Assembly (NCBI RefSeq): GCF_002210095.1
Contig: NZ_AQQR01000002.1
Coordinates: 434,001 to 498,000 of the forward strand
Direction: 5' to 3'
From: Marinibacterium profundimaris
GTDB lineage: Bacteria; Pseudomonadota; Alphaproteobacteria; Rhodobacterales; Rhodobacteraceae
DNA length: 64,000 nt
In this document: piece after piece, positions 28,509-37,434 of the stretch
Numbering within the stretch: position 1 is the stretch's first letter
Layout: each line of letters opens with the position of its first letter
Position numbers and translations under genes: made by a program
The notes under the pieces: generated by a model
What the model saw: the letters and a program-made list of their open reading frames with translations, nothing else
Databases searched by the model: none
Told to the model about the DNA's origin: nothing

Positions 28509-30290
28509 TCAGGCCACGTAATGCCGCCAGTCGCCCAGGTCCGAGATATCGGTGGCGCCCCTGGCCGCCGCCGCCTCGCACAGGAACCCCTGCACGGTCG
28601 ATCCATCGTCCAGCCGGATCGTCCCGATGCCCAGCGGCGCGGGGATCGTCTTCATGAACGACCCGAATTCCGCCTCCGGCATCCGCCAGATTTCCAGGGC
28701 GACCGAGGCGCCGGTCCCGTCGGCCACGCGCACCAGACCGGGCCGCGCCACGTCGCCGCCCGCCAGCGCATAAAAGGCATAATCCGGCGCGGTCTTCGCG
28801 CGGCGCAGCAGCTTCGCGCCGCGCGAGGTCAGCGTGTGGTTCAGCGGCAGCCCCTCCATGTGGGCGCCGCAGACGGCAATGTCGATCGTGCCGCTCTCGC
28901 CGGCGGGGGCCAGCGCGGGCTTCGTGCGCGCCCAGCCGGTGGCGCCAAGTGTGCGGTTGCCCGCCGCCTCGATCACCGTGGCCAGCCCCGCGACCATCGC
29001 ATCCTGCCCGGCGGGTGCCAGGAAGGTCAGGCTGCCGGGCCGTCCGTCGTCGCGCGCGGGCGCCGGCACGGCGATGCCGCACATGTCCATCAGGTTCACG
29101 AAATTGGTGTAGGTGCCGAAGTTGGAATTCGGCGTCACCGGGTCGGCCTCCAGGTCGGCGACGGTGTAGAAGGTCGGGATCGTCGGCACGCACAGCGCGT
29201 CGATCCCCGCCAGCAGCGGTTCCGCCTGTCGGATCAGGTCCTTCAACCGGTAGATCCCCTTGAACGCATCCGCCGCCGACAGCTTTTCGGCCGCGCCGAT
29301 GATCTGGCGGGTGACGGGAAAGACCGCGTCGGGCGTCTTCGTCATCATCTCCTCGATCGCGGCATAGCGTTCCGCGACCCAGGCGCCCTGGTAAAGCATC
29401 TCGGCCACCGCGTAGAACGGCGTGAAATCCAGCTCCACGATCTCGCAGCCCCAGCCCTGCATGACCTCCAGCGCGGTGTAAAACGCCTCTTCCTGCACCG
29501 AGTCGCCGAAGAACCGGATCGACGCCGGATCGGGGATACCGAGACGCGCCGGCACCGGAGCGGCGAGGGGGCCGACCGGAATGTCGCGCGAATAGCTGTC
29601 CGCCGCGTCGTATCCGGCAGCGGCGGTATAGGCGGCAAAGGCATCCTCCACGCTCAGCGCGAAGACCGAGATCGTGTCGAGCGTCCGGCAGGCCGGCACC
29701 AGCCCGCTGGCCGACAGCGTGCCCAGCGTCGGCTTCAGCCCCACGATGTTGTTCAGCGCCGCCGGCACCCGCCCCGACCCGGCGGTGTCGGTCCCCAGCG
29801 CAAAGGTCACGATCCCATGTCCCACCGCCACGCCCGACCCGCCCGAGGACCCGCCCGGCACGATCTCGGGGTCGATGGAATTCAGCGGCGCGCCATAGGG
29901 CGTGCGCACGCCGACCAGCCCGGTGGCGAACTGGTCCAGGTTGGTCTTGCCCACCAGCAGCGCGCCGGCGGCCTGCAACTGCTTGACGACAAGGGCGTCT
30001 TCTTCGGCAATGTATTCATAGGCCGGGCAGGCGGCCGTGGTCGGCTTGCCTGCGGCGTCGATGTTGTCCTTGATCGCGTAAGGCGCGCCCCACAATGGTT
30101 TTGACGGATCGAAAGGCCCCAGCGCCTCGGCCGCGGCCAGCACCTCGGCCTTGTCGTAGAGGCAGAGGAAGATATGCGGATCGCCCACCGCCGCGATCCG
30201 GGCATAGACCTGTTCGATCACCTCGGCGGGCGAGGTGCCGGCGGCATAAGCGGCACGGAGCGAGGGCAGGGTCAGGGGCAGATCGGCCAT
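28509..30290 (-). CDS. atzF: Allophanate hydrolase
   Basis: 593 residues. N-terminal amidase-signature domain with the Lys74 - Ser148 - Ser172 triad (YAIKDNID, PGGSSGGSG, DTAGSGR); the spacing equals that of AtzF (Lys91/Ser165/Ser189). A C-terminal ~130-residue domain is also present, as in true AtzF. It hydrolyses allophanate to ammonia and CO2, the last step of cyanurate/biuret breakdown. The ATG at 30290 starts MADLPLTLPSLRAAY; upstream in-frame codons are not conserved. Divergent from the LysR gene and the rest of the island. Confidence 0.93.
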   Translation of the reverse strand: MADLPLTLPSLRAAYAAGTSPAEVIEQVYARIAAVGDPHIFLCLYDKAEVLAAAEALGPFDPSKPLWGAPYAIKDNIDAAGKPTTAACPAYEYIAEEDALVVKQLQAAGALLVGKTNLDQFATGLVGVRTPYGAPLNSIDPEIVPGGSSGGSGVAVGHGIVTFALGTDTAGSGRVPAALNNIVGLKPTLGTLSASGLVPACRTLDTISVFALSVEDAFAAYTAAAGYDAADSYSRDIPVGPLAAPVPARLGIPDPASIRFFGDSVQEEAFYTALEVMQGWGCEIVELDFTPFYAVAEMLYQGAWVAERYAAIEEMMTKTPDAVFPVTRQIIGAAEKLSAADAFKGIYRLKDLIRQAEPLLAGIDALCVPTIPTFYTVADLEADPVTPNSNFGTYTNFVNLMDMCGIAVPAPARDDGRPGSLTFLAPAGQDAMVAGLATVIEAAGNRTLGATGWARTKPALAPAGESGTIDIAVCGAHMEGLPLNHTLTSRGAKLLRRAKTAPDYAFYALAGGDVARPGLVRVADGTGASVALEIWRMPEAEFGSFMKTIPAPLGIGTIRLDDGSTVQGFLCEAAAARGATDISDLGDWRHYVA

Positions 30291-30412
30291 GGGATGAATC
30301 CTTGGAGCGCTTCGGGGTCGTGTCACGGCAAACGGCGCCCGGATCCCGGACGCGGGCCTGGGACGAGCTTCGGCCTTACCGAGCGTTTCCACAAATGCTA
30401 AGTTTTCACAAA

Positions 30413-30435
30413 AGCGGTGCAGGAAACGCACCGCT
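30413..30435. promoter_or_regulatory. Candidate LysR operator 1 (atzF / lysR intergenic)
   Basis: AGCGGTGC (30413-30420), spacer AGGAAAC, GCACCGCT (30428-30435): a perfect 8-bp inverted repeat. It sits in the 188 bp between atzF and lysR, 44 bp before the lysR start. Its reverse complement differs at only two positions from the site at 31389-31411. Confidence 0.75.
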
Positions 30436-30478
30436 CATTGTTTCACGTGGCACATTCACCAGGCAGGCAAGGGGCGTC

Positions 30479-31381
30479 ATGCGGCATCTGCAGGATTTCG
30501 ACATGGTGGAGGCGATCATCCGCGCCGGCTCCATCCGCAAGGCGGCGGAAGACATGAACATCACCGCCTCGGCGCTGAACCGCCGCATCAACCGGTTCGA
30601 GGAGGAGCTGGGCTACGAGATCTTCGAGCGCCTGCCGCGCGGTGTCCGCCTGAACCCGGCCGGAGAACTGGTGCTGCACCATATCCGCGCCCAACGCTCC
30701 GATTTCGCGCGGCTGCAAAGCCAGGTCGCCGATCTGTCGGGCGTGCGGCGGGGCCATGTCTCCATCGCCTGTTCGCAGGCCCTGCTGCCCTATTTCATGC
30801 CCGACCAGATCGCCAGATACCGGGCCGAGCATCGCGGCGTGACCTTTTCGGTCAAGACCCGCGACCGGGTCGAGGCCGAGCACGACCTGTCCACCTTCGC
30901 CTCGGACATCGCGCTGGTGTTCGAACCGCAGCACATGGTGGATTTCGAGGTCGTCGTGCAGATCCAGCAGCCGGTTCACGTGGTGATGCGCGCCGACAAT
31001 CCCCTGGCCTCGCAGACCGAGATCCGCCTGCGCGACTGCCTGGAGCAGGCCTATGTCGCGCCCAGCCCCCGTTATGGCGCGCGGGTGCTGCTGGATGCCG
31101 CTGCGCGCAAGACCACCTACCGCACGATCGAGCCGGTCGTGGAATCCGAAAGCTTCGACTTCATGCGCCATTACGTGCTGCACGAGAACGCCATCGCCTT
31201 CCAGTTTCCCATCGGCCTGAAGATGGTCGGGGCGCGCGGCTACGTCGCCCGGCCCCTGTCGACCCGCGATGTGGCGCCGGGCAACCTGTTTCTCGGCCAG
31301 CTGCGCGGGCGGATCCTGCCTGTCGCCTCCGGCCGCTTCCTGCAGCAGCTGGCCACCGCGCTGCAGGCCCACGCGCTTTGA
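30479..31381 (+). CDS. LysR family regulator of the cyanurate/biuret island
   Basis: 300 residues. N-terminal winged helix-turn-helix (FDMVEAIIRAGSIRKAAEDMNITASALNRRINRFEEELGYEIFERLPRG) and a C-terminal substrate-binding domain (from about residue 90). It lies between the divergent atzF and the transporter-hydrolase operon, with matching inverted repeats on both sides, so it very likely controls both. The inducer should be a pathway compound such as cyanurate or biuret. The ATG at 30479 gives a canonical LysR N-terminus. Confidence 0.9.
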   Translation: MRHLQDFDMVEAIIRAGSIRKAAEDMNITASALNRRINRFEEELGYEIFERLPRGVRLNPAGELVLHHIRAQRSDFARLQSQVADLSGVRRGHVSIACSQALLPYFMPDQIARYRAEHRGVTFSVKTRDRVEAEHDLSTFASDIALVFEPQHMVDFEVVVQIQQPVHVVMRADNPLASQTEIRLRDCLEQAYVAPSPRYGARVLLDAAARKTTYRTIEPVVESESFDFMRHYVLHENAIAFQFPIGLKMVGARGYVARPLSTRDVAPGNLFLGQLRGRILPVASGRFLQQLATALQAHAL

Positions 31382-31388
31382 TCCATCA

Positions 31389-31411
31389 AGCGGTGCGTTT
31401 CATGCACCACT
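31389..31411. promoter_or_regulatory. Candidate LysR operator 2 (upstream of the ABC operon)
   Basis: AGCGGTGC (31389-31396), spacer GTTTCAT, GCACCACT (31404-31411). The right arm has one mismatch to a perfect repeat. Positioned 8 bp after the lysR stop and 114 bp before the binding-protein start. Confidence 0.72.
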
Positions 31412-31524
31412 CTTGCAAAAAACAAGCATAAGACAACACCACAAATCGGTCCTACGCTGCCTCCTGTCACTCACTCCGCTCTGGTCAGCACCCGGGGCGG
31501 GCCCGCCACAGGAGCATACCCGCC

Positions 31525-32643
31525 TTGACCAGATCCACCTTTTCCCGCCGCCATTTCCTGGCCACCACGGCCGCCATGGGCGGTGTCGCCGCCACCGGAT
31601 CGCTGATCCCCACGCGCGCCCGCGCCGCCAACCTGACCGTCGGATTCATCTATGTCGGGCCGAAGGACGATTTCGGCTACAACCAGGCCCATGCCGAGGG
31701 CGCCGCCGCCGTGAAGGAGATGGAAGGCGTCACCGTCGTCGAGGAAGAGAACGTCCCCGAGACCAACGATGTCCAGAACACCATGGAATCGATGATCAAT
31801 TTCGATGGCGCCGGGCTGCTCTTCCCGACCTCCTTCGGCTATTTCGATCCGCACGTTCTGGAAGTGGCGCCGAAATACCCCGAGGTGCGCTTTGAACATG
31901 CCGCCGGGCTCTGGACCGAAGGCATGCCCACCAATGTCGGGTCCTACTTCGGCTATATCGGCATGGGCCAGTACCTGAACGGCATCGTTGCCGGCCACAT
32001 GACCCAGTCGAAGAAGATCGGCTTCGTCGCGGCCAAGCCGATCCCGCAGGTGCTGCTGAACATCAACTCCTTCCTGCTGGGCGCCCGCGCGGTGGATCCC
32101 GAGATCACCTGCCAGGTCATCTTCACCGGGGAATGGTCGCTTGCCGTGAAGGAGGCCGAGGCCACCAACGCGCTGTGCGACCAGGGCTGTGACGTGATCA
32201 CCTGCCACGTGGACGGGCCCAAGGTGGTGATGGAAACCGCCGCCGGGCGCGGGTCCTACATCTGCGGCTATCATGCCAACCAGTCGCCCCTGGCGCCCGA
32301 GATGTACCTGACCGGGGCCGAATGGAACTGGGCCGGGGTCTATCCGCAGATGGTGCAGACCATGCTGGATGGCGGCACGATCGACAACTTCATCCGCGGC
32401 GGCCTGGCCGACGGCTTCATCAAGATGTCGCCGCTGGGCCCCGCCGTCACCGACGCCGCCCGCGCCCAGTTCGAAGAGACCAAGGCCGAGATCGAGAAGG
32501 GCGGTTTCTCGGTCATCAAGGGCCCGCTGAAGGACAACAAGGGCAACGTGATCGCCGCTGAGGGCGAGGAATTCCTGGAAACCGACATCGCGCTTGAAAG
32601 CATGGACTACCTCGTCGAGGGCGTCATCGGTTCGACGAACTGA
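31525..32643 (+). CDS. BMP family ABC transporter substrate-binding protein
   Basis: 372 residues. Twin-arginine signal (SRRHFLATTAA, cleavage after about residue 34 at ARA), then a BMP/PnrA-like fold: LTVGFIYVGPKDDFGYNQAHAEGA, and QGCDVITCHVDGPKVVMETAAGRGSYICGYHANQSPLAP. Relatives bind purine nucleosides and other ring compounds. The start is a TTG, with AGGAG 11 nt upstream; no ATG precedes the signal peptide. First gene of a ten-gene operon. Inferred ligand: cyanuric acid, biuret or a related ureide. Confidence 0.9.
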   Translation: MTRSTFSRRHFLATTAAMGGVAATGSLIPTRARAANLTVGFIYVGPKDDFGYNQAHAEGAAAVKEMEGVTVVEEENVPETNDVQNTMESMINFDGAGLLFPTSFGYFDPHVLEVAPKYPEVRFEHAAGLWTEGMPTNVGSYFGYIGMGQYLNGIVAGHMTQSKKIGFVAAKPIPQVLLNINSFLLGARAVDPEITCQVIFTGEWSLAVKEAEATNALCDQGCDVITCHVDGPKVVMETAAGRGSYICGYHANQSPLAPEMYLTGAEWNWAGVYPQMVQTMLDGGTIDNFIRGGLADGFIKMSPLGPAVTDAARAQFEETKAEIEKGGFSVIKGPLKDNKGNVIAAEGEEFLETDIALESMDYLVEGVIGSTN

Positions 32644-32647
32644 TCCA

Positions 32648-33754
32648 ATGGCGGATGTGACGACGGCCCAACCGACGCGGCACGGCGTGGCGCTGGCCAA
32701 GTGGCTGCCACGGCTGGAGGCCGTCGTCATTCCGCTGGGCGCCCTGATCGCGGGCCTGGCGGTGTTCTCGGTCTTTCTTGCCGTTCTCGGCAAGTCGCCC
32801 GTGGATTTCTATGCGCTGATCTACAAGGCCGGGTTCAGCTCGGCCTTTTCCTGGCAGAACACGCTGTCGCGGGTTTCGCCACTGCTCTTTGCGGGTCTCT
32901 GCGTTGCCCTGCCCGCGCGGCTGGGCCTCGTGGTGATCGGCGGCGAAGGGGCCATCGCGCTTGGTGGTCTTGCCGCTGCCGTTGCGGGGCTGGCCTTCGC
33001 CTGGGCGCCCTCCTTCCTCGGCTTTATCGCCATGGGGGTGGCCGCGATGATCATCGGCGGTGCGTGGATCGGCGCCGTCGGCTGGCTCCGCATCCGGCGC
33101 GGCGTGAACGAGACCATCGCCTCGCTGCTGATGGCCTATATCGCCATCGCCCTGATGAACCACTGGGTCGAGGGGCTGTTCCGCGATCCCGCCTCGCTCA
33201 ACAAGCCCTCGACCGCGCCCCTGCCCGAACATCTGCGCATCGGCGACATGCCGGTGGGGATCGACGTGCACTGGGGGTTCTTCTTTGGCCTGCTGGCTTG
33301 TCTCCTCGCCTGGATCCTGACGGACCGCACGACGACGGGCTTCGCCGCCCGCATCGCCGGCGACAACATCCGCGCGGCCGAGGTGCAGGGCCTTCCGGTG
33401 GGGCGGCTGGTGATCGGCTTCACCGCTCTGGGCGGGGCGGCGGCCGGGCTTGCCGGGTTCTTCGAGGTCGCGGCGATCCACGGCTCGGCCAATGGCTCGC
33501 TTATCGTGGGCTATGGCTACACCGGCATCCTGGTTGCCTTCCTCGCACGCCACAATCCGCTGGCAATCATCCCCGTCGCCATCCTTCTCGCCGGGTTCGA
33601 GGCGTCATCCGGCCTGGTCCAGCGCCGCATGGACCTGCCCGACGCCACCATCCTGGTGATGGAGGGGATCGTCTTCGTCACCATCCTGCTGTCGGAAACG
33701 CTGTACGGCCGGATCGCGATCTTCAAACCGGGCTTCTGGAGGGCTGACGCATGA
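32648..33754 (+). CDS. ABC transporter permease 1 (BMP/nucleoside type)
   Basis: 368 residues with about nine or ten hydrophobic helices. GVNETIASLLMAYIAIALMNHWVEG and GFAARIAGDNIRAAEVQGLPVGR (coupling loop) are those of the BPD_transp_2 permeases that accompany BMP-type binding proteins. Starts 4 bp after the binding-protein gene; overlaps the next permease by ATGA. Confidence 0.92.
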   Translation: MADVTTAQPTRHGVALAKWLPRLEAVVIPLGALIAGLAVFSVFLAVLGKSPVDFYALIYKAGFSSAFSWQNTLSRVSPLLFAGLCVALPARLGLVVIGGEGAIALGGLAAAVAGLAFAWAPSFLGFIAMGVAAMIIGGAWIGAVGWLRIRRGVNETIASLLMAYIAIALMNHWVEGLFRDPASLNKPSTAPLPEHLRIGDMPVGIDVHWGFFFGLLACLLAWILTDRTTTGFAARIAGDNIRAAEVQGLPVGRLVIGFTALGGAAAGLAGFFEVAAIHGSANGSLIVGYGYTGILVAFLARHNPLAIIPVAILLAGFEASSGLVQRRMDLPDATILVMEGIVFVTILLSETLYGRIAIFKPGFWRADA

Positions 33755-34674
33755 GCACCGACATCGGCATGTGGGGCGTTCCGCTCGCCATCCTCGGCGG
33801 CGCGATCCGGGTCTCGACGCCGTTCCTGTTCGTCTCCATCGGCGAATGCCTGACCGAACGCTCGGGCCGCATCAACCTCGGGCTCGAAGGCACGCTCGTC
33901 TTCGGTGCCATGTCCGGCTACGCGATTGCCTTCGAGACCGGCTCGCCCTGGGCGGGGGTTCTGGCGGCGGCGCTGGCGGGGGCGGTTTTCGGCCTGTTCC
34001 ACGGCTGGATCTGCAAGTTCAAGGGCGTGAACGACGTGGCCATCGGCATCGCGCTGATGCTCTTGGGCATGGGCCTCGCCTTCTTCTTCGGCAAGCCCTA
34101 CATCCAGCCGGTCGCGCCCGACCTGCCGGCGATCCCGCTGGGCTGGTGGTCCGACATCCCGCAGGTGCAGGCGGCACTGCAGGTCAACGCGCTGTTCATC
34201 ATCGGCGCGGCTCTGGCGGTGGCCATGGCCTGGATGTTCCGATCCACGAAGATCGGCCTGACCATCCGCGTCGTGGGCGACAGCACCGATGCCGCCCGCG
34301 CCATCGGGCTGAACCCCAACACCGTGCGCCTGCTGTCCACCGCCGCTGGCGGCGCGCTGGCGGGCGTGGGGGGCGCATACCTCTCGCTCTATTATCCCGG
34401 CAGCTGGAACGAAGGCGTCTCGTCCGGGCAGGGCCTGATGGCCGTCGCGCTGGTGATCTTTGCCCGCTGGAACCCGATCTATTGCTTCTGGGCTGCCCTT
34501 CTCTTCGGCGGCGCAGGCGCGCTGGGCCCCGCGTTGCAATCCGTGGGCGTCACCTCGGGCTATTACCTCTTCTTCGCAGCGCCTTACGTGCTCACGCTGG
34601 CGCTGCTCATCTTCACCTCCTCCCCGGACAAGGCCATGGACGGCGCGCCCGGAGAGCTGAGCCTCAACAAGTAG
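33751..34674 (+). CDS. ABC transporter permease 2 (BMP/nucleoside type)
   Basis: 307 residues, about eight hydrophobic helices. The opening GGAIRVSTPFLFVSIGECLTERSGRINLGLEG is the signature of the second permease of such systems. Forms the membrane heterodimer with permease 1. Ten bp separate it from the amidohydrolase gene. Confidence 0.92.
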   Translation: MSTDIGMWGVPLAILGGAIRVSTPFLFVSIGECLTERSGRINLGLEGTLVFGAMSGYAIAFETGSPWAGVLAAALAGAVFGLFHGWICKFKGVNDVAIGIALMLLGMGLAFFFGKPYIQPVAPDLPAIPLGWWSDIPQVQAALQVNALFIIGAALAVAMAWMFRSTKIGLTIRVVGDSTDAARAIGLNPNTVRLLSTAAGGALAGVGGAYLSLYYPGSWNEGVSSGQGLMAVALVIFARWNPIYCFWAALLFGGAGALGPALQSVGVTSGYYLFFAAPYVLTLALLIFTSSPDKAMDGAPGELSLNK

Positions 34675-34684
34675 GGAGACCGGC

Positions 34685-35701
34685 ATGAACGGACTTGGCG
34701 GCCTGAACAAATCCGAAAACGGCGTGGTCCTGGGCCTCGTGCAGCTGAAACTGCCCAATGTGGTGACGAAGGACGACCTTGCCGCCCAGACCGCGCGCAT
34801 CGTGGAGCTGGTCGGCAAGGCGCGGCGCAACATGGGCACGATGGACCTTGTCGTCTTCCCCGAATACGCGCTGCACGGCCTGTCGATGGACATCAACCCC
34901 GAGATCATGTGCACCATGGACGGCCCCGAGGTCGCGGCCTTCAAGCAGGCCTGTATCGACAACGCGATCTGGGGCTGCTTCTCGATCATGGAGCTGAACC
35001 CGGGTGGCATGCCCTACAATTCCGGCCTGATCATCGACGACGAGGGCGAGGTCCGGCTCTATTACCGCAAGATGCACCCCTGGGTCCCGGTGGAGCCGTG
35101 GGAGCCGGGCGATCAGGGCATCCCGGTCTGCGACGGGCCGAACGGGTCGAAGATCGCGCTGATCATCTGCCACGACGGCATGTTCCCGGAAATGGCCCGC
35201 GAATGCGCCTACAAGGGGGCGGAGATCATGATCCGCACCGCCGGCTACACCGCGCCGATCCGGGATTCGTGGAAATTCACCAACCAGTCCAACGCCTTCT
35301 GCAACCTCATGGCCACCGCCAACGTCTGCATGTGCGGCAGCGACGGGACCTTCGATTCGATGGGTGAGGGCATGATCTGCAACTTCGACGGCGCGGTCAT
35401 CGCGCATGGCACCTCCGGCCGCGCGGATGAGATCATCACCGCCGAGATCCGCCCCGACCTGATCCGCGAGGCCCGCACCGGTTGGGGGGTGGAGAACAAC
35501 CCCTACCAGTTCGGCCATCGCGGCTATGTCGCCGTGAAGGGCGGTGCGCAGGATTGCCCCTATACCTACATGACCGACCTCGCCGCCGGGCAGTACCGCC
35601 TGCCCTGGGAGGACGAGGTCAAGGTGACGGACGGGACCGATTTCGGCTTCCCCGCGCCGACCCGCCTTTACGGTGAAACCAAGAAGGACGCCGCCGAATG
35701 A
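34685..35701 (+). CDS. Formamidase / aliphatic amidase family (nitrilase superfamily)
   Basis: 338 residues. Nitrilase-fold catalytic residues are Glu60 ([10 protein letters not shown]), Lys129 (YYRKMHPW), Glu137 and Cys162 ([10 protein letters not shown]). Length and the segments [31 protein letters not shown] and [16 protein letters not shown] fit AmiF formamidase. It would release ammonia from a small amide. It is the fourth gene of the operon, overlapping biuH by ATGA. Its role in a cyanurate pathway is not obvious; the true substrate may be a ureide-derived amide rather than formamide. Confidence 0.82.
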   Translation: MNGLGGLNKSENGVVLGLVQLKLPNVVTKDDLAAQTARIVELVGKARRNMGTMDLVVFPEYALHGLSMDINPEIMCTMDGPEVAAFKQACIDNAIWGCFSIMELNPGGMPYNSGLIIDDEGEVRLYYRKMHPWVPVEPWEPGDQGIPVCDGPNGSKIALIICHDGMFPEMARECAYKGAEIMIRTAGYTAPIRDSWKFTNQSNAFCNLMATANVCMCGSDGTFDSMGEGMICNFDGAVIAHGTSGRADEIITAEIRPDLIREARTGWGVENNPYQFGHRGYVAVKGGAQDCPYTYMTDLAAGQYRLPWEDEVKVTDGTDFGFPAPTRLYGETKKDAAE

Positions 35702-36372
35702 CCTATGTCGACGCCAATCCGTACCAATGGCCCTACAACGGCGATCTGCGCCCCGAGAACACGGCGCTGATCATCATCGACATGCAGACCGATTTTTGCG
35801 GCAAGGGTGGCTACGTGGATGCCATGGGCTATGACCTTTCGCTGACACAGGCCCCGATCAAGCCGATCAAGGCGGTGCTGACGAAGATGCGCGAGAAGGG
35901 TTACCATATCTTTCACACGCGCGAAGGCCACCGGCCCGACCTCAGCGACCTGCCCGCGAACAAGCGCTGGCGCTCGCAGCAGATCGGCGCGGGCATCGGC
36001 GATCCCGGCCCCTGCGGCAAGATCCTCGTGCGGGGCGAGCCGGGATGGGACATCATCGACGAGCTTTACCCCGCCTCCGGCGAGATCATCATCGACAAGC
36101 CCGGCAAGGGGTCGTTCTGCGCCACGGACCTGGAACTGATCCTGCGCACGCGCGGCATCGAGAACCTGATCCTTTGCGGCATCACCACAGATGTCTGCGT
36201 CTCGACCACCATGCGCGAGGGCAACGACCGGGGTTTCGAATGCCTCGTGTTGTCAGACTGTTGCGGGGCCACCGATCCGGGCAACCACGAGGCGGCGCTG
36301 AAGATGGTGACGATGCAGGGCGGCGTCTTTGGCGCGGTGTCCGACAGCGAGAAACTGATCGAGGCGCTCTGA
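35698..36372 (+). CDS. biuH: Biuret amidohydrolase (isochorismatase-like)
   Basis: 224 residues. The catalytic triad Asp28, Lys134 and Cys167 has exactly the spacing of the triad reported for Rhizobium BiuH (Asp36, Lys142, Cys175). The N-terminus ([29 protein letters not shown]) and [20 protein letters not shown]-type region are also as I recall that enzyme. It converts biuret to allophanate and ammonia. Overlaps the formamidase gene (ATGA); the ring-opening enzyme gene starts 3 bp later. Confidence 0.9.
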   Translation: MTYVDANPYQWPYNGDLRPENTALIIIDMQTDFCGKGGYVDAMGYDLSLTQAPIKPIKAVLTKMREKGYHIFHTREGHRPDLSDLPANKRWRSQQIGAGIGDPGPCGKILVRGEPGWDIIDELYPASGEIIIDKPGKGSFCATDLELILRTRGIENLILCGITTDVCVSTTMREGNDRGFECLVLSDCCGATDPGNHEAALKMVTMQGGVFGAVSDSEKLIEAL

Positions 36373-36375
36373 CCC

Positions 36376-37434
36376 ATGCCCCGCGCCCGCCTGCACCTGA
36401 TCCGCACCTCCGCCCCCGATGATGTCAGCGGCCTGATGGCCCATATCGACGCCGGAGAGATCGACCCGTCGAAGCTCGTCGCGATCCTCGGCAAGACCGA
36501 GGGCAACGGCTGCGTCAACGATTTCACCCGCGCCTTCTCGGTCCAGGCGCTGACCGCCGCGCTGGGGGCCGAAACGCAAGGCGTGGCCATGGTCATGTCC
36601 GGGGGCACAGAGGGCGGCCTTTGCCCCCATATCCTCACCTTCGAGGTGCTGGAGGACGACACGCCCCTCGATGCCCCCGCGCTAGCCATCGGCTCCGTCA
36701 TCACCCGCGACCTGAAACCGGAAGAGATCGGCACCGTCAGCCAGATCGAGATCGTGGCCGAGGGTGTCGCGCAGGCAATGGCGAAGGCCGGCATCCCCGA
36801 TCCGGCCGACGTGCATTTCGTCCAGATCAAATGCCCCCTTCTGACCGCCGCCCGCGTGGCTGAGGCCGCCGCCCGGGACGCGGCGACCGTGACCACCGAC
36901 ACGCTGAAATCCATGGGCTTTTCCCGCGGCGCCTCGGCGCTCGGCGTGGCCGTGGCATTGGGCGAGGCCAGCCCGGACGACGCCATCCCCGCCATCTGCA
37001 CCGACCCTTCGGTCTGGTCCTCCCGCGCCTCCACCTCTGCGGGGATCGAGCTGATGGGCCACGAGATCATCGTCATGGGCATGAGCGAAACGTGGTCCGG
37101 CCCGCTGGTCATCGACCACGCCGTGATGTCCGACCAGATCGACATCGCCCCGGTGATCGACGCCATGACCCGCCTGAACATCGGCGTCTCCGCCACGCTG
37201 AAGGCGCTGCTGGCCAAGGCCGAACCGGGCACCACCGGCACGATTCGGGGCAACCGCCATATCATGCTGGACGACAGCGACATCGCCGCCACCCGCCACG
37301 CCCGCGCCTTTGTCGGCGGCGCACTGGCCGGGATCGCCGGGCGCACCGACATCTATGTCTCGGGCGGCGCCGAACATCAGGGCCCCGACGGCGGCGGCCC
37401 GGTGGCCCTCATCGCCGAAAGGACCGATCCATGA
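36376..37434 (+). CDS. atzD: Cyanuric acid amidohydrolase / barbiturase family
   Basis: 352 residues, the ring-opening amidohydrolase family with three internal repeats. Candidate Lys/Ser pairs are Lys40/Ser75 (LGKTEGNG, VMSGGTEGG), Lys152/Ser221 (QIKCPLL, STSAGIELMG) and Lys281/Ser329 (YVSGGAEHQGPDGGG). The family opens cyanuric acid to carboxybiuret, which loses CO2 to give biuret, or opens barbiturate. The adjacent biuH and the divergent atzF favour cyanuric acid, but specificity is inferred from context. The ATPase gene overlaps its stop. Confidence 0.88.
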   Translation: MPRARLHLIRTSAPDDVSGLMAHIDAGEIDPSKLVAILGKTEGNGCVNDFTRAFSVQALTAALGAETQGVAMVMSGGTEGGLCPHILTFEVLEDDTPLDAPALAIGSVITRDLKPEEIGTVSQIEIVAEGVAQAMAKAGIPDPADVHFVQIKCPLLTAARVAEAAARDAATVTTDTLKSMGFSRGASALGVAVALGEASPDDAIPAICTDPSVWSSRASTSAGIELMGHEIIVMGMSETWSGPLVIDHAVMSDQIDIAPVIDAMTRLNIGVSATLKALLAKAEPGTTGTIRGNRHIMLDDSDIAATRHARAFVGGALAGIAGRTDIYVSGGAEHQGPDGGGPVALIAERTDP

